From the NCBI GenBank assembly GCA_001792895.1, contig MARA01000004.1, positions 1,550,001 through 1,614,000 of the forward strand: 64,000 nucleotides of DNA, in the 5' to 3' direction. This document shows positions 49,410 to 62,416 of this stretch, one piece after another. Made by a program: the position numbers and the translations under genes. Positions within the stretch are counted from its first letter, which is position 1; every line of letters begins with the position of its first letter. Source of the stretch: Lentinus brumalis (taxonomy: Eukaryota > Basidiomycota > Agaricomycetes > Polyporales > Polyporaceae). The notes under the pieces were generated by a model that did no database searches, was not told where the DNA came from, and worked only from the letters and a program-made list of their open reading frames with translations.

Positions 49410-52400
49410 ATGTGGGTGAGAACAGCGATAGTCTCGCTCCTCGCGCTCGCCCAGTGGGGCGTCGCGTCGCCGTATAGGGACGATCTCGTCGACTACAACC
49501 TTAACACGAACAAAAATGCCCAGTCGCCTCTTCAGTACTCTACCGACAAACGCCCCAGCTACACCAAATCCCCGGATAACTGGCGCTCCATCCCTTTCTA
49601 CACCATCCTCTTGGACAAGTTCGCCGATGGCGACCCCTCGAACAACGACTACTTCGGTACGATGTACGAATGGGATTGGCGAGAGACGCAACTGCGTTTC
49701 GGCGGTGATCTCAAGGGTCTGGTGTCGAAGTTGGACTACCTCCAGGGAATGGGCATCAAGGGTATCTTCATCTCCGGAACGCCGTTCATCAACATGCTCT
49801 GGCAGGCAGACAGTGAGTTCACCTAGTCGCCACATCGCCGCGTCTTGGCTCACAGCTTTGTTGCCCAGGTTATTCGCCCCTTGACTTCACGGTTCTCGAC
49901 CCTCACTGGGGCACTCTCGCTGACTGGCAAGCCACCATTGACGCGATTCACGCCCGCGGGATGTATATAATGGCGGATTTCACTGTGGGTACCATGGCGG
50001 ATCTCGTCGGGTTCAAAGGGTATGTGTATATGCTCTATTATGCCCTCGGCATTGATCTCAAACCCGACTCAGCTACTTGAACACGTCGACTCCATTCGAC
50101 CTCGGGGAATACGATGCCGTATGGAAGGATCCGCTGTACGCTCCCTGGGGCTTCAACGAGTACAAGGATTTCTCGGTACGTCTCCTCCATCTTTGCGCGT
50201 TAGTTTCGGGTTTTGACCAAGCGTCGTTTCAGATTGACAACGGGTACAACGAATCCTGCCAGCTCCCTACTTTCTGGGCCGATAACGGCGTCATCCAGGA
50301 CATTGACTGGAAGTCGGGTTGTAAGCTGTCGGACTTCGACCAATACGGTGACATGGAGGCCTTCGGTGTGCATCCTGATTGGCAGCGTCAATTGTCGAAG
50401 TTCGCATCCGTCCAGGACCGTTTGCGAGAGTGGAAGCCCGAGGTTTTGCAGAAGCTGCAAACGTTCTCTTGCATGGCCATCACTGCCTTGGACATCGACG
50501 CTATCCGTATCGACAAGTCCACCCAGGTTACGGTTGACGCGCTCGCTTCCTGGGCATCTAGCACTCGTGCCTGCGCTGCCAATCTGGGCAAGACCAACTT
50601 CTACATTCCCGGCGAGGTTACCGGTGGTGACTACTTCGGGTCGATCTACTAGTAAGTCTGCAGCTCATTGCACGCTCGGCAGAGCGCTGACATTCTGTCT
50701 CGCAGCGGTCGCGGCCGTACTCCTACTCAGCGCCCTCCAGGCTTCCTTCAGGCAGCCAATCTGTCAGCCGACATGGATCAGTACTTTCTCCGCGACAAGC
50801 CGCTCAATGCGCTTGATGGCGCTGCCTTCCATTACTCCACGTACCGCTCGCTCGCGCGTTTCTTGGGTATGGATGGTAATCTACAGGTCGCATTCGACGT
50901 CAACTCCAATTTCGTCACTGCTTGGAACGAGATGTTCGTCAACAACGACTTCTTGAATCCCCACTCTGGCGATGTCGACCCGAGGCACATGTTCGGCACG
51001 AGTAACTTCGATGTCTTCCGGTGGCCCAGTTTGGAGAACGGCAACCAACGAAGTGCTTTAGGCACATTCATCACGAACTTGGTCATGCCCGGTGTAGCAT
51101 TGGTGAGTGTTCCGAGCTTTTAAAATCAATTCCCTCGCTCACCTCATGTTCAGTATTACTACGGAGAAGAGCAAAACTTCTATCTCTACGACACAACAGC
51201 GTCCAACTATCTTTACGGGTAAGCAATATTTGATGTGGGCGATGGCAGCACCCGTAACTGACCGCACAACTGTAGACGTCAGGCGATGATGAGTAACAAG
51301 GCCTGGCAACGGCATGGATGCTACGCTCTCGGCTCTGATCAGTACTTCAACATGCCGCTGGGGAAGGCCATCCTCGGCTGCGAAGATGACTGGAACTCCC
51401 TGGATCACTTCGATCCTACCACCGACAGTCGCCGCCTCTTCGCACAGTTCCTCTACCTCCGCAGCCACTTCGCTTCCCTGCAGGATGGCTTCAATCTGGT
51501 GCAGCGCGGTAACTGGACGTACAACATCGCTCGCCCCGGTTCCAACGGCACGCTCACCGAGATGGGTCTTTGGTCTGTGTCGCGTGCGCCCATCGACAAT
51601 GTGCAGAAACTCACCGGGAACACCAACCAAGTCTGGATGCTCTACTCCAACGAGAACCAGACCAAGACCTGGTCGTACGACTGCAAGGGCGACTTGTGGA
51701 TCTCTTCTCCCTTCGAGAGTGGCAACGTTGTTCGCAACTTGTTCTACCCGTACGAGAACTACACTCTCCAGGACTCGGGCTCACCCTACTTCAATGACGG
51801 AAAGGCCCCGTGGTATGGATGCCTGGACACCGTCACGATGGAACCGTACAGTTTCAAGGCACTTGTCCCCATCGACCAGTGGGTCCCGCCGTCGCCGATG
51901 CTCACCAAGTTCACCCCCGGTCACGACGCGCGTCTACAGGCCGAGCCTGGAGACGTCAACGCCACGTCCGTCGACATCGTCCTAGAGTTCAGCGCTCCTA
52001 TGGATTGTACCAGTGTCACCAGCGCCATCTCGTTCACCATGTCCGGCAGCGGCGACGCACCCACGATCAACCAGAACTCTATCAAGTGTCTCACTCTCAC
52101 GAATGTTGACCCACCGAAGATCCCAGGCACTCCTGTTTCGCAGTGGTCGTGGTCTGCGACGCTCCAGAACTTCCCTGACGGCATTCTCGATATCGCCATC
52201 AAGAACGCGGTCACGCAGACCGGTGTGTCGACCAATGTACGTGTCCTTCTCTGTTTCCGATGGTGGGGACGTCAGACGCTGACATCTTCTGACAGGTCAC
52301 CGACCATCTGTTGCTGCGCAAGGGTTCTGCGAACAATGTCATGGTGTTCCCGGAGTCGGACTACAACAGCACGGCGTTCAGTGTCTCGGATGGCACGTAC

Positions 52401-55400
52401 AAGTTCACGCACAGTGCGTGGGGCGCAGACATGTTCCGCTACTCGGCCAACTTCGGCAAGAACTGGACGGATTGGCAGAAGTATGAGCCGGTCTCGACGT
52501 TCGACCCGAAGCTGTTCGAGGACTCTGACAACTTCTGGGAAGGCCATCATGTCATGGTGCAATGTGAGTAGCACTCCTTCATTGGTCGTATCCTCGAGGC
52601 TAACAAAGGACGATACTAGATTGGAGCGACCTCGCCAAGGCCGCGACCGTCGTCGTTCATGCCGACAATGGATACAGCCACCCTCGTCGCGTTCCCCAGC
52701 TCCTCGCTCGTGGTCCTTTCAATCAGTGGGGCTTCGACAAGGGTATCACGGCGCAGATGACTCAAAATGACAATGGCAAGTGGGAGCTCGAGATCATGGC
52801 AAGCTGGCCGACCTACGTTCAGCTTAACGTGTTCGGATACGACAACTACTACTATGGTGATATCGACGGTGACGGTGTCCTTGATCGTCTTCCGCCCAAC
52901 ACCGCCGCTCCCAACTACCTGAACATCTCCGCTCCTCCCAAGCCTCACCTTGCGTGGGCTCTTGTAGTCGACGACTCGACCCTGACGTGGACGCTCGAGC
53001 CCCGCGGCGAGTCCATCATCGGCGCTATCACCTACGCTCTCCTGCTCTCCGTACCCCTCATTACCGGTGCTCTCGCGGTCGCCATCTTCATGTGGTCGTT
53101 CTACGGCATCAGGTACAACAAGTGGGGTGTCAAGCCGAACAAGGATCACAGCAGCTACTTCCCCATCCTCGGCTCCCTTGGCAACAAGTCCAGCACGAAC
53201 GTCAAGGACCACACCCCGATGTCCGAGAAGGTCTTCGGGCACCACCACAAGCAGCACGAGATCATCGGATGGCCTGAGGATAAAAACAAGCGCCGCTGTG
53301 TCCTGATTGCAACGCTCGAGTACGAGATCATCGACTGGAAGCTCAAGGTCAAGATCGGTGGTCTCGGTGTCATGTCCAGTCTCATGGGTAAAGCGATGAC
53401 GGACGTCGACCTCATCTGGGTCATCCCCAAGGTGAAAGACCTCGAGTACCCGCCTGGCGAGCCTGCGGACCCGATTGAGGTCATCATCTTCGGCGAGCCG
53501 TACCTTATCGAAGTCGAGACTCACGTGTTGGACAACATCACATATGTCATCCTCGACAGTCCTGTCTTCCGTGCTCAGACCAAGGCCGACCCGTACCCCG
53601 CTCGTATGGACGATCTCTCCTCTGCCATCTTCTATTCTACGTGGAATCAGGCCATCGCAGCTACCGTCCGTCGCTACCCTCAGATCGACATCTACCACGT
53701 CAACGACTACCATGGCGCGCTCGCTCCGATCTACCTCCTCCCGAAGGTCCTTCCTGTCTGCCTGTCTCTCCACAACGCTGAGTTCCAGGGTCTCTGGCCT
53801 CTACGTACGAAGGAGGAGATGAAGGAGGTCTGCTCGGCGTTCAACATCAGCAAGGAGCACTGCACCAAATACGTCCAGTTCGGCAACACGTTCAACTTGC
53901 TCCACGCTGCTGCGTCGTTCATCTCCGTGCACCAGAAGTCTATTGGTGTTGCCGGTGTGTCCGATAAGTACGGAAAGCGTTCGTGGGCTCGGTACCCCGC
54001 GCTCTGGACTCTCAAGCACGTCGACTCTCTGCCCAACCCCGATCCCACGGATATCGCCGCTCTCGACGAGAACCCGATCTCTGTCCGCGACATCCAGATC
54101 GACCAGGGAGCCGAGGCCGAGCGTCCGGAACACAAGCGTCAGGCGCAGGAGTGGGCTGGTCTCAAGCAGGACCCGAACGCGGATCTCTTCGTGTTCGTCG
54201 GTCGTTGGTCTAAGCAAAAGGGTGTGGACTTGATCGCAGATGTCATGCCGTCATTGTAAGTGCTCTGTCCGTTAGTGTTCGAGGATCGACGTTGACACTC
54301 GCTCTGTTAGGCTCGAGAAGAAGCCCTCCATTCAGCTCATTACCGTCGGTCCCGTCATTGATCTCTACGGTCGGTTCGCTGCGGAGAAGCTTGCTCGCTT
54401 GATGGAGCTGTACCCGGACCGTGTGTACTCGAAGCCCGAGTTCACTGCGCTCCCGCCGTACCTGTTCAGCGGTGCCGATTTCGCTTTGATCCCCTCGCGT
54501 GATGAACCGTTCGGTTTGGTTGCTGTCGAGTTCGGTCGTAAGGGTGCTCTCGGTGTCGGTTCGCGCCTCGGTGGTCTCGGTCTCATGCCTGGATGGGTAC
54601 GTGTCCTTGTTATGGTGCCTGGTGGGTATTCGGCTCACCGTTCACATTACAGTGGTTCCCTGTGGAGTCTACGTCGACAGAGCATATGATGTCTCAGCTC
54701 ACGAAGACGATCAAAATGGCTCTCAAGTCGACTGAAGAGGAACGTGCCTTACTTCGTGCTCGGTCTGCGGTACAGCGTTTCCCCGTCGTAGAGTGGCGTC
54801 AGCGCATGGAGGACTTCCACAAGCGCAGTATCGGGGCCAGTCGTTCCTTGGCAGGCCCGAATGCCTGGCGGCCATCGGACGCTGCCTTCAACCCGGATAC
54901 CTACCGCAGTCAGCAGGAGCCGTCGAGCTGGGAGCCCGAGTATCAAGCCTACCCCTCCCAGCCTGACTGGGACAGCCGCAGTATTGCCGAGAGCCAGAGC
55001 CCGCAGATCCTCACCCCAGGCACTCCCGGGTCCCCAGGACAATGGAGCCAAGAGACGCTGACCCCCGGTGGTGACCCCCACCTTTCGGCACCACGCTTGC
55101 TCCCGCAGGGGCGCAGAGGGTCTGTGAGCACGGACATCTCGGACAACGAAGGCGACTACTTCTCGAGCCAGCCCAGCCCCGGAGAAACGCGTCAGGAGTT
55201 CGGAAACTTCTTGGAGCGTGCAAACCGCACCATCGCCCGCGACCAAAAGGCCGTCCCTGATCCATTCTTGGATGCTGCCCCACGCGGCCTTTCGGTGCTC
55301 ACTCTCGTGCATCCTCCGTTGAGTCCATTGCCTCCATTGTCGACGAGAAGCAGAACTCGCCCCTCAACAAGGCCATCGCTTCGGTACGTACTGTCGTCGG

Positions 55401-57242
55401 ATTGCATCGTGTCTGTCGGTTACTGACCCTCCCCGTAGTTCACTGATGCCGATGGAGGAGTGGCTTCGGAGTTCGTGCAGAAGCTGCAGATGCTCAACGC
55501 TCACAACTCGAAGCACGAGCTGTCCATTGAGAAGTACTTGATGAAGAGCGAGGAGGCCTTCTTCGACAAGGTGAAGAAGGACAAGTTGTCGAGCGCTGCC
55601 AGTGTCCGCTCGTCACAACGCGACTCTGTCTGGGGTACGCCGGCACCGTCTAGCTTCGACCATTCCCGCCCCTCGTCGCCCAGCGGGCATTCGTTCGCCC
55701 CAAGCATCAACGGTGATTACAGTGGACCGCTCCCCAACGGCCAGGATGTGGTCATCATGACCGGTCTCCAGATTGCCCTTTCACGAGAAGTCTTCGGCTG
55801 GCCCTTGTATACCATCATCATTGCGCTCGGACAGATGCTCGCCGCGACGAGTTTCCAGATCACGCTGCTCTCCGGCCAAAACTCCGAGACCAATCTCCAG
55901 CTCTACGTGCTCGGTGGCGTGTTCCTCGCATCCTCCATCGTGTGGTACTTCCTCTTCCGTGTGAAGCCTTCCGTCTACGTGCTGTCGATTCCTTGGGTGT
56001 TCTTCGGTATCGCCTTCTTCTTGATCGGTCTACCCTCAGTAACCAGTTCCCTCAACGTCGCTCATGTCGCGCTGTCGAGCGCTGCGACCTGGTCATACGC
56101 CATCGCCTCCGCGGCCGCCTTCTGCTTCTTCGGCCTCAACTTCGGTGAGGAGGCCGGTGCAGCTACGGAAGTGTGGATGTTGCGTGCGTGCATCGTCCAG
56201 GGCTCTCAGCAAGTCTGGGTCGCCGCGCTGTGGTATTGGGGATACATGCTCGATGGTGTCGAGCAGAACAACATGGCTCCATGGTGGATTGTGCTTATCG
56301 TCTGGCCATTGGCGGTGATGAGCTTCCTGTTTGCCTATCTCATGCTCTTCGGCCTGCCAGGTTAGTCCGTAGAAGTGCATATGTCTATAGCATCGTACTG
56401 ACTGCTTCTCAGATTACTACCGCCAAACGCCGCCCAAGGTCCCCAACTTCCTGAGGACCCTCTTCCGCCGGAAGATCGTGCTTTGGTTCCTTGGTTCCGA
56501 GATTCTGCGCGATTACTGGTTGAGTGGGGTAAGTGTTCTGCTGTTGTAAACCTTTGACTCGTTGCTTACTGCTTACCCACCCTCTAGCCTTACGGTCGCA
56601 ACTGGGGCTTCCTTTGGAACGTCCCCATCACCAAGTGGCAGATCGCACTCCTGGTCGTCGCCTTCTTCGTGGTCGTCTGGGGCATGATGATGGGTATCCT
56701 CACCTGGCTGAGCAAGACGCACACATGGCTTCTTCCCGTGTTCGCCGTTGGTCTCGGTGCACCAAGGTGGTGCCAGATGCTCTGGGGCACGTCATCGCTC
56801 GCCCTCTACATCCCCTGGGCTGGCCACGCAGGACCATATCTTGGTGTCTGCCTCTGGCTTTGGCTCGGTGTACTCGATGCCATCCAAGGTGTCGGTCTCG
56901 GTCTTATCCTCTTGCAGACGCTCTCGCGGTTGCACGTCTGCGCGACTCTCGCCTTCGCGCAAGTCATTGGTTCGATCTGTGTCATGGTCGCTCGGGCAAC
57001 AGCGCCAAACCGGATAGGTCCAGAGAGCGTCTTCCCAGACGCAGCGCAGTGGGACTTCGACGATGGCTTGAAGGGTAGCCCCTTGGCTTCGGCGCCGTTC
57101 TGGGTCGCCCTCATTTGCCAGCTCATCATCGTCATCGGTTACTTCTGGTTCTACCGCAAGGAGCAGCTTGGTAAGCACTTCTCTCGCATCTGTGTTGCAT
57201 CACTGAAACTGATGGTCGTCGCTCTGTTCAGCACGCCCATGA
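49410..57242 (+). CDS. AGS1: cell-wall alpha-1,3-glucan synthase
   Basis: Large membrane enzyme that builds and exports cell-wall alpha-1,3-glucan, masking beta-glucan. It starts with a signal peptide ([20 protein letters not shown]), then an extracellular amylase-like domain ([34 protein letters not shown]). After a membrane helix near 53070 comes a cytosolic GT5 synthase domain ([34 protein letters not shown]). The C-terminus is a multi-helix export domain ending EQLARP after a last intron (acceptor 57231, stop at 57240). About 2,350 residues, as in the family. Frame breaks at CCCC 55278-55281: the downstream frame reads [20 protein letters not shown], and one extra C fixes it. A short spacer (about 170 residues) links the synthase and export parts. 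Confidence 0.95.
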
Positions 57243-57708
57243 TCACGACCTATAGACACTCGCATTCGCACAGCATACGGACAGTTTCCTCACTTATCTT
57301 ACATGGGCATCTCAGATACGCAACGGACTCTCGGAGTTAGATATCGGCGGACTTTTGTACTTCCACCACGATGGCACAGTCGCTACACACGCTCTCTACT
57401 ACACCCCCTGTGTCATAGGCTAGGTATATCTTGCATAATGTGGCCCTCCCTCGGTTGGCAAAGAAGTTTCTTTACCCTATCTTTCTGGAAGCCCGATGAT
57501 GTGTGCAATCCTTGAGGACGGTTCCCGCTGCGTGCGTACCTGTGATGTTTCATCATCATGAATCATTCCTAGGCCTACAGCTTCGGGATAAGCCGTGAAC
57601 GCGTGAACGCCTGAACGTCCAAGTCTCCGGCGTCGGTGTGGCAACATCAAACCCTTTGTTAGCTGCCAGATATCTACCGACTAGCCAGCCTCAAGTAGAC
57701 TATCAACG
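57243..57708. other. AGS1 3' region
   Basis: Presumed glucan-synthase 3'UTR and spacer. No gene seen. No upstream part of the P450 relic is found here. Confidence 0.45.
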
Positions 57709-58060
57709 GTGTCAGTAGTAGATCTGCCTTGGATACTGCAACGCGACCCGCGCAACTTCGCCTTCCTCGACGCATTCCGAGCGGCTCCGCTACTCGAGAA
57801 CGTACGACTGCCGTCTTCGGCGAAGAGAGGACAAGAACGTCCAGACTTCAATCACCACGAGGCTGCGTTCATCCCGTTTTCCGCTGGTCCGATGAACCGC
57901 CCCGGAAGGGCCTTGCCATGGTGGAGATGCCCAGCGTCGTAGTTGCACTGATGAAGAAGTTCTGAATCGGATTGAAGCTGAGAGACGGATGGGATTCGAC
58001 GACGTTCGATCAGGAGTTCAAGGACTACTTACTTCAGTGCGGTGCGACCTGCTTTGCCTG
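57709..58060 (+). pseudogene. cytochrome P450 C-terminal relic
   Basis: Remnant of the last part of a basidiomycete P450. It reads LQRDPRNFAFLDAF (K-helix/PERF area), then HHEAAFIPFSAGPMNRPG, the heme-binding loop, which in active enzymes reads GPMNC-PG. The heme-ligand Cys is replaced by Arg. A shift follows; the next frame gives GLAMVEMPSVVVALMKKF, then a TGA, then LRDGWDSTTFDQEFKDYLL, the usual C-terminal end. N-terminal and central exons are missing. Loss of Cys, nonsense codon and truncation together make it dead even if the single-base slip is a read error. Confidence 0.85.
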
Positions 58061-58593
58061 TGTGCTTGAGCCACGACTGCATTTCGAGACAAAGGCCTGC
58101 GAGATAGGGTTGACATTGTGTACATTTTATTCTCACATAGTGCGCCATCGCCCGTGCGGTCTGACTCTTTGACCCTTCGATAAGTCGCTGTCCCGCACCT
58201 CGCCGATATAGACCATGACTTGCAGCGAGCATCCTCGTGGATGCTAAGACGCCAAACTCTTCGATAACACGCTCCTCCAATAGTATGTGCACGCCTTTAC
58301 ACTCCTTTGCACCCCGCTTGCACTCCTCTTGCACTCCTTCGCAGATTCATATGCACATCCCAGTCAGTCTCCATGTCAGGTTTCGTAAAATTTCAACGCG
58401 CACAGTTATCTATGTCGGCCACGGCAGAGATGCAGATGTATTGGGTATGCAGTAAAAGGCCAAAGCAGCGACAGGCATAGGCCTGATGAAGCAACAGGAG
58501 AACCGGGTATCTACAAGTCAACGACAATCACAGCAACAACGCGCAGAAAATCGAAAACACGACTGGTCAACGGAAACCGATGAGGCCTTGAGT
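58061..58593. other. intergenic, P450 relic to sphingoid base kinase
   Basis: 0.5 kb without a gene; includes the small repeat tract described separately and the kinase 3'UTR. Confidence 0.45.
58295..58344. repeat. short degenerate tandem repeat
   Basis: Four to five imperfect copies of an 11-bp unit of the form TTGCACTCCTC. Too short and diverged to suggest a function. Confidence 0.45.
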
Positions 58594-60648
58594 CTACTTC
58601 TTCGCTGGCTTCTCCGGCGGCAGGTCAAAGTCGGCTTGGAAGCATCCGTACATGCTCAACAAGGATCCGAGACCCTTGTGGACCTCAATCTCGAAGGGTG
58701 CGACGGGGTACGACTCGCCATCAATCGAGAGGTAGCCCTTCGTAAACTGCGGCTCGACGCGGAATGCGTGCGCCTTATAGTAATGTTGCTGGTGGGTGGA
58801 ATTCCGGTGTCAGCATGGGGTGGCAGCAGCAGCACGGCCACGTGAAATTAGACACATTGTGACTTACTGCGTCCATCCAGAACGGATTACCGTGCTCTGC
58901 ACCGTCGATGGCCTTGAGCATGGTTCCACGGTCGGACTGGGTGATAGGGATAGCGGTCATGAACAACAGGAAGTCTGGAGAGGAGAGGATGATCACGCGC
59001 GAACCTGCAATTGGAGCACAACATCGATGAGGCCGTCGTTTGGCTGCGACACGGGAAACTGCATCAAGTCGGGGGAGACATACGGGCCCTGGCCAGCGTA
59101 GAGGAATGTGAACGGCTTGTCGAATGTCACCCAGCCGTCGTCATTGACGCGGGCTGCGCCGGTGTGTTTCAGCTCTGGCAGACCCGTGCCCATCGTGGTA
59201 AGAGATTCGCCGTCCGTGGTCAGTGTCGCCGGGTCTGAGGCGTCCGCGGATGTGAAGTTAGACCGTGCGTGGGCGCGGGCAGCCTGCAGGTCCTGGACCA
59301 TCTTGCGCTTGTCCTGCTCGGCAATTTTGATGGAGACTTTTGCGGAGACCTGTTTATTTTTGATCACTAGTGCGCAAAGAAGCGTCAGAGCCTGGGCGGC
59401 TGCCAGAGGACTTCATACTTACCTTCGTAGATGAATCCCACGACGAATCGGCTGACAAAGAAGGTCCAGCGAATGTGGTGATTGATCACTGGAAGGACTC
59501 ACGTTCCACCCATGAAGCGCAGGTGCTCTGTGCCCAAGTCGATGTCGGCCATCAATCCCAAAGCCTGCGACATGAAGGACATGTATCGTTTGTCGCCCTG
59601 GGTCATCGAGAAGATGTCCATAGCCATTGGACGACCTTAGCGGGTCATGTTCGTGAGCATCGCCTAGCAAAATTGTCCCCCGAAAGGGAAGGGAACTACC
59701 TTTGATCGCATTCAGAGCAGCAACTGCCACGTCCCTAGATTCCTGCATGGGAGTGCGTTAGCATTCTGTTCTGCCGACAGATGACAGTGGAACCTGCCTC
59801 AAGTCCAAGAAGGTTGATGGCAAGGCCGTTGCCAGAACCAGTTGGGATGGGAGAGATGGGTATGCGGAATGCCTTGCCAGGCTCTGCGTGTGCAGCGTAA
59901 CCGTTGATCACCTCGTGTACCAGGCCGTCTCCCGACATGACCACAATGGCATCGAAATCATCGAGAGGGAGCTTCTCCACGATTTCTTGCGCATGCTTGC
60001 CATGCGTAGTGACTGTACAAGACGAGTCAGACAGGGTGCAGGGAGGCTCGACTGGGACACGGTAGCACGCACACGTCACGTCCACCTTGCACTTGGCCGC
60101 AATGAAGATAGGTTCGATCTTCTTGCGGTACTGAGCGACGGCCTTGCCCTGTAGATATCAAGTCAGGAACGCGCTAAGTATCGAGCAGGTGGGAACCAAC
60201 GGGGCCGCTCTTCGGGTTCACAAAGACTTTGAGGCGTCGCTGCCTAGGAAGCCCTGTGCATTGTGAGCGGCGTGCAATCACCGGAATGGGCGACCATCAT
60301 TACCGGCATACGCAGCGGACATGAGTGCCTCCGTGAAGGAAGCTGCGCTTTCCTTGTCCGCATCGCCGACGGTCCCGGTGACATGCAAGAGGCTGAGTGG
60401 AGACTTGGGCTTCTTCTTTGCGAGCAATGACACTTCGAATGCGTCGCCCTTGAGCTCTGCCCAGAGGACGTTCCTCAAAGAGGTCTGAACCTTGGGCCAT
60501 TTCTCTGTTGTCACGCGTCAGCGGCGATGCACCATCGCACAAGCGTCGACTCACTGTCCGCGGCGCGTTCTACGACGAGTTCTGTGTCCGTGAGCGTGAA
60601 CCTGGACGCGTTCACGCCCGAGCCGAGGCCCAGCTCGCGGGTGGCCAT
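58594..60648 (-). CDS. sphingoid long-chain base kinase (LCB4/5-like)
   Basis: Phosphorylates sphingoid bases (phytosphingosine, dihydrosphingosine) at the 1-OH. It starts MATRELGLGSGVNASRF. The diacylglycerol-kinase-type catalytic domain has KVFVNPKSGPG, then DAIVVMSGDGLVHEVING, the SGDG nucleotide loop, and IPTGSGNGLAIN. Later blocks are MAMDIFSMTQG, SFMSQALGLMADIDLGTE and, in the C-terminal domain, YLSIDGESYPVAPFEIEVHKGL. The end FDLPPEKPAKK stops at 58594. The intron near 58945-59010 uses the donor GTTCGC; its acceptor at ACCCAG keeps the frame QLQ|SDRGTM. Catalytic Asp and glycine loops are present. Yeast has two paralogs, so I give no single symbol. Confidence 0.92.
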
Positions 60649-60944
60649 GGTCGGGGAGAAGATGGTGCAGCAGAGTTGCACTAGAGCTATATAGTGTCTC
60701 GTTGTCTCACGGCGAAGTACACCTCATCACGGTCTGCGACTGAAGTTCCGACGTCAGACAGCGTCAGACTCGCCTCAGTCCAGGGCTGCGCGGGGGTGAC
60801 ATCACACAGAGTGACAGGCTACACAGAGGCATCACGACACACGTGCTGGGTGTCACATTCCCACCAGGCGGGGGTCGGGGTGCGCCCAGCAGCGGCTACG
60901 CGTCTCTCCCTCTCCCACCAGCGACGCTCCCGCTCGACGCAGCC
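60649..60944. promoter_or_regulatory. divergent promoter, LCB kinase / Cys-rich gene
   Basis: 296 bp between divergent starts. CATCACGGT and GTGACATCACAC-type words occur, resembling CRE-like TGACATCA. No TATA seen near either gene except AGCTATATAG at about 60688. Confidence 0.4.
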
Positions 60945-62416
60945 ATGCCCTCCCCGCCCGCTCCGCCTCCTGCTGCCTCGCATCGCCAGCCTCTCCCCGC
61001 GCACCATCTCCGCGGCCAGGAGGTGCCCCCGACTTTCGAGACCCTGTTCCGCCATCTCCGCCTGGAGGTTGCCCGCGTGCTCCAAATGCCCCCGGAGCAC
61101 CGCGCGAGGGAGGAGTCCGTCCTCATCTCGCTCGCTGTGAGTGCGCCTCGTCATTTCTCTGTGCCTTCCTTCTCAGACCTCGCGCTCCCCCAGGGCCGCG
61201 CGCTGGGCCGCTACGGTAATCCCGACAGAGCCGCGCTCCCCCGCCCCTCAAGCAAATAGACGCCTTCGCTCAGGTCCCTCACCGTCCCGAGTCACTCATA
61301 CAGTACCTGGATGAGCGCCGCAATGAGCTGGGTCTTGACGATGAAGGCGACGATAGAGACGGCATTGGCGAACCTTCGCCTGACGATGATCGGGATTCTG
61401 ACGAAGATGCTATCGGCTCCGAGCACCCAAGTCCCACTGCCAGTCCCCTCGGTGCGCATAACACCTCCTTGTTCCTCTCCTCCCTCGTTCTCATTCTTAC
61501 GCCACGCCAATTTACTGCAGGCAACACGACTGGTAAGTCGTCGCGCCGTGCTCCATCAACACGCGCGGCTCACGCTCCATCCCTCCAATCAGTGTCCAGC
61601 CCCGAACCTCGTAGCACTGTCAGCGCACCCCCGCACCGTCATTCGGAGAGGAAGTCCGCGAGCACGGCCAATGGAGTGGTGCGTCCGTTCTGCTATCCAT
61701 TCCTGCTCGCCAGGCGTGTAATGCCCCTCTTCGAAAGAATCATACCTTCACTGGGGATGATCGCTGCACGAACTGCATCATGCGCAGCAATCCTACCTGC
61801 GTCGTCAACAGCAGCCGTCAGCGCTGCGACTCCTGCTTCGCAAAAAGGCATCGCTGTTCCAAAGTTCTCACGCCCCCGACTCGCCCTTCGCGTGACAAAT
61901 CCGCGTCAACGAAGGGCAAAGCTGCAGGTGAGTTCAACTCACTACTCGATGGCCGCGCACGACCCAACCAGAATCGCCAACAGACGCGGACGAGGGCGCG
62001 AGCGCGCGCGCACCGAAGCGTAAGCGCACGAACACCGAAGACGAGACCAAGCGCACCGAGTCCGCCAAAAGGCCTGCCCGGCCCACTCGCCCTGCTGCCG
62101 CTTCCGCCGCAGGCGCTTCTGCCTCTGCCTCTGCCCCTGCACAGAGACCGCCTCAACCGAAAAAGCCTGCGATGCAGAACGGGAACGCCGCAGCCTCATC
62201 GAGCGCGGCTGGGAGCCTCTCGCTCGCAGCACTGGCAGCTTCAGCTTCCCGTGCTCCCGCGCCCCCACAGGTGGGGCTCATACCCAGGCCCGGAGCGGCC
62301 ATCAGTACTACCAGGAGAAACTGCAAGTCATCTCTGGCATCCTCGGCATGGTCCAGACAGCGGTTAAGGAACTCCAGGACCAGGTCACGGCCGACATGGC
62401 CGCCGGTGCACGATGA
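60945..62416 (+). CDS. Cys-rich putative nuclear protein of unknown function
   Basis: Not recognised as a named family. The start gives MPSPPAPPPAASHRQPLPAHH, then a helical ETLFRHLRLEVARVLQMPPEH, an acidic DDDRDSDEDAIGSEH tract, and a Cys cluster CTNCIMRSNPTC...RCDSCFAKRHRCS with spacing C-x2-C-x7-C-x8-C-x2-C-x6-C, close to but not identical with a Zn(2)Cys(6) fungal DNA-binding domain. A basic KRKRTNTEDETKR segment (NLS-like) and Ala/Pro-rich stretch follow. The C-terminal helix HQYYQEKLQVISGILGMVQTA ends ADMAAGAR. Frame breaks at GGGG 62273-62276; one extra G joins the C-terminal helix. Nuclear regulator is a reasonable guess, no more. Confidence 0.65.

Noticed and set aside
52616..53773. 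385-residue minus-strand frame
   Set aside because: Antisense to the conserved glucan-synthase coding region; composition is Arg/Asp/Val-rich as expected of a shadow.
57243..60648. Secondary-metabolite cluster around the P450
   Set aside because: The P450 is a dead fragment and its neighbours are housekeeping genes.
5810..62276. Programmed frameshifting as the cause of the repeated slips
   Set aside because: The slips share no slippery heptamer or downstream structure that I can see and hit unrelated genes at plain C/G runs, which fits sequencing error better.
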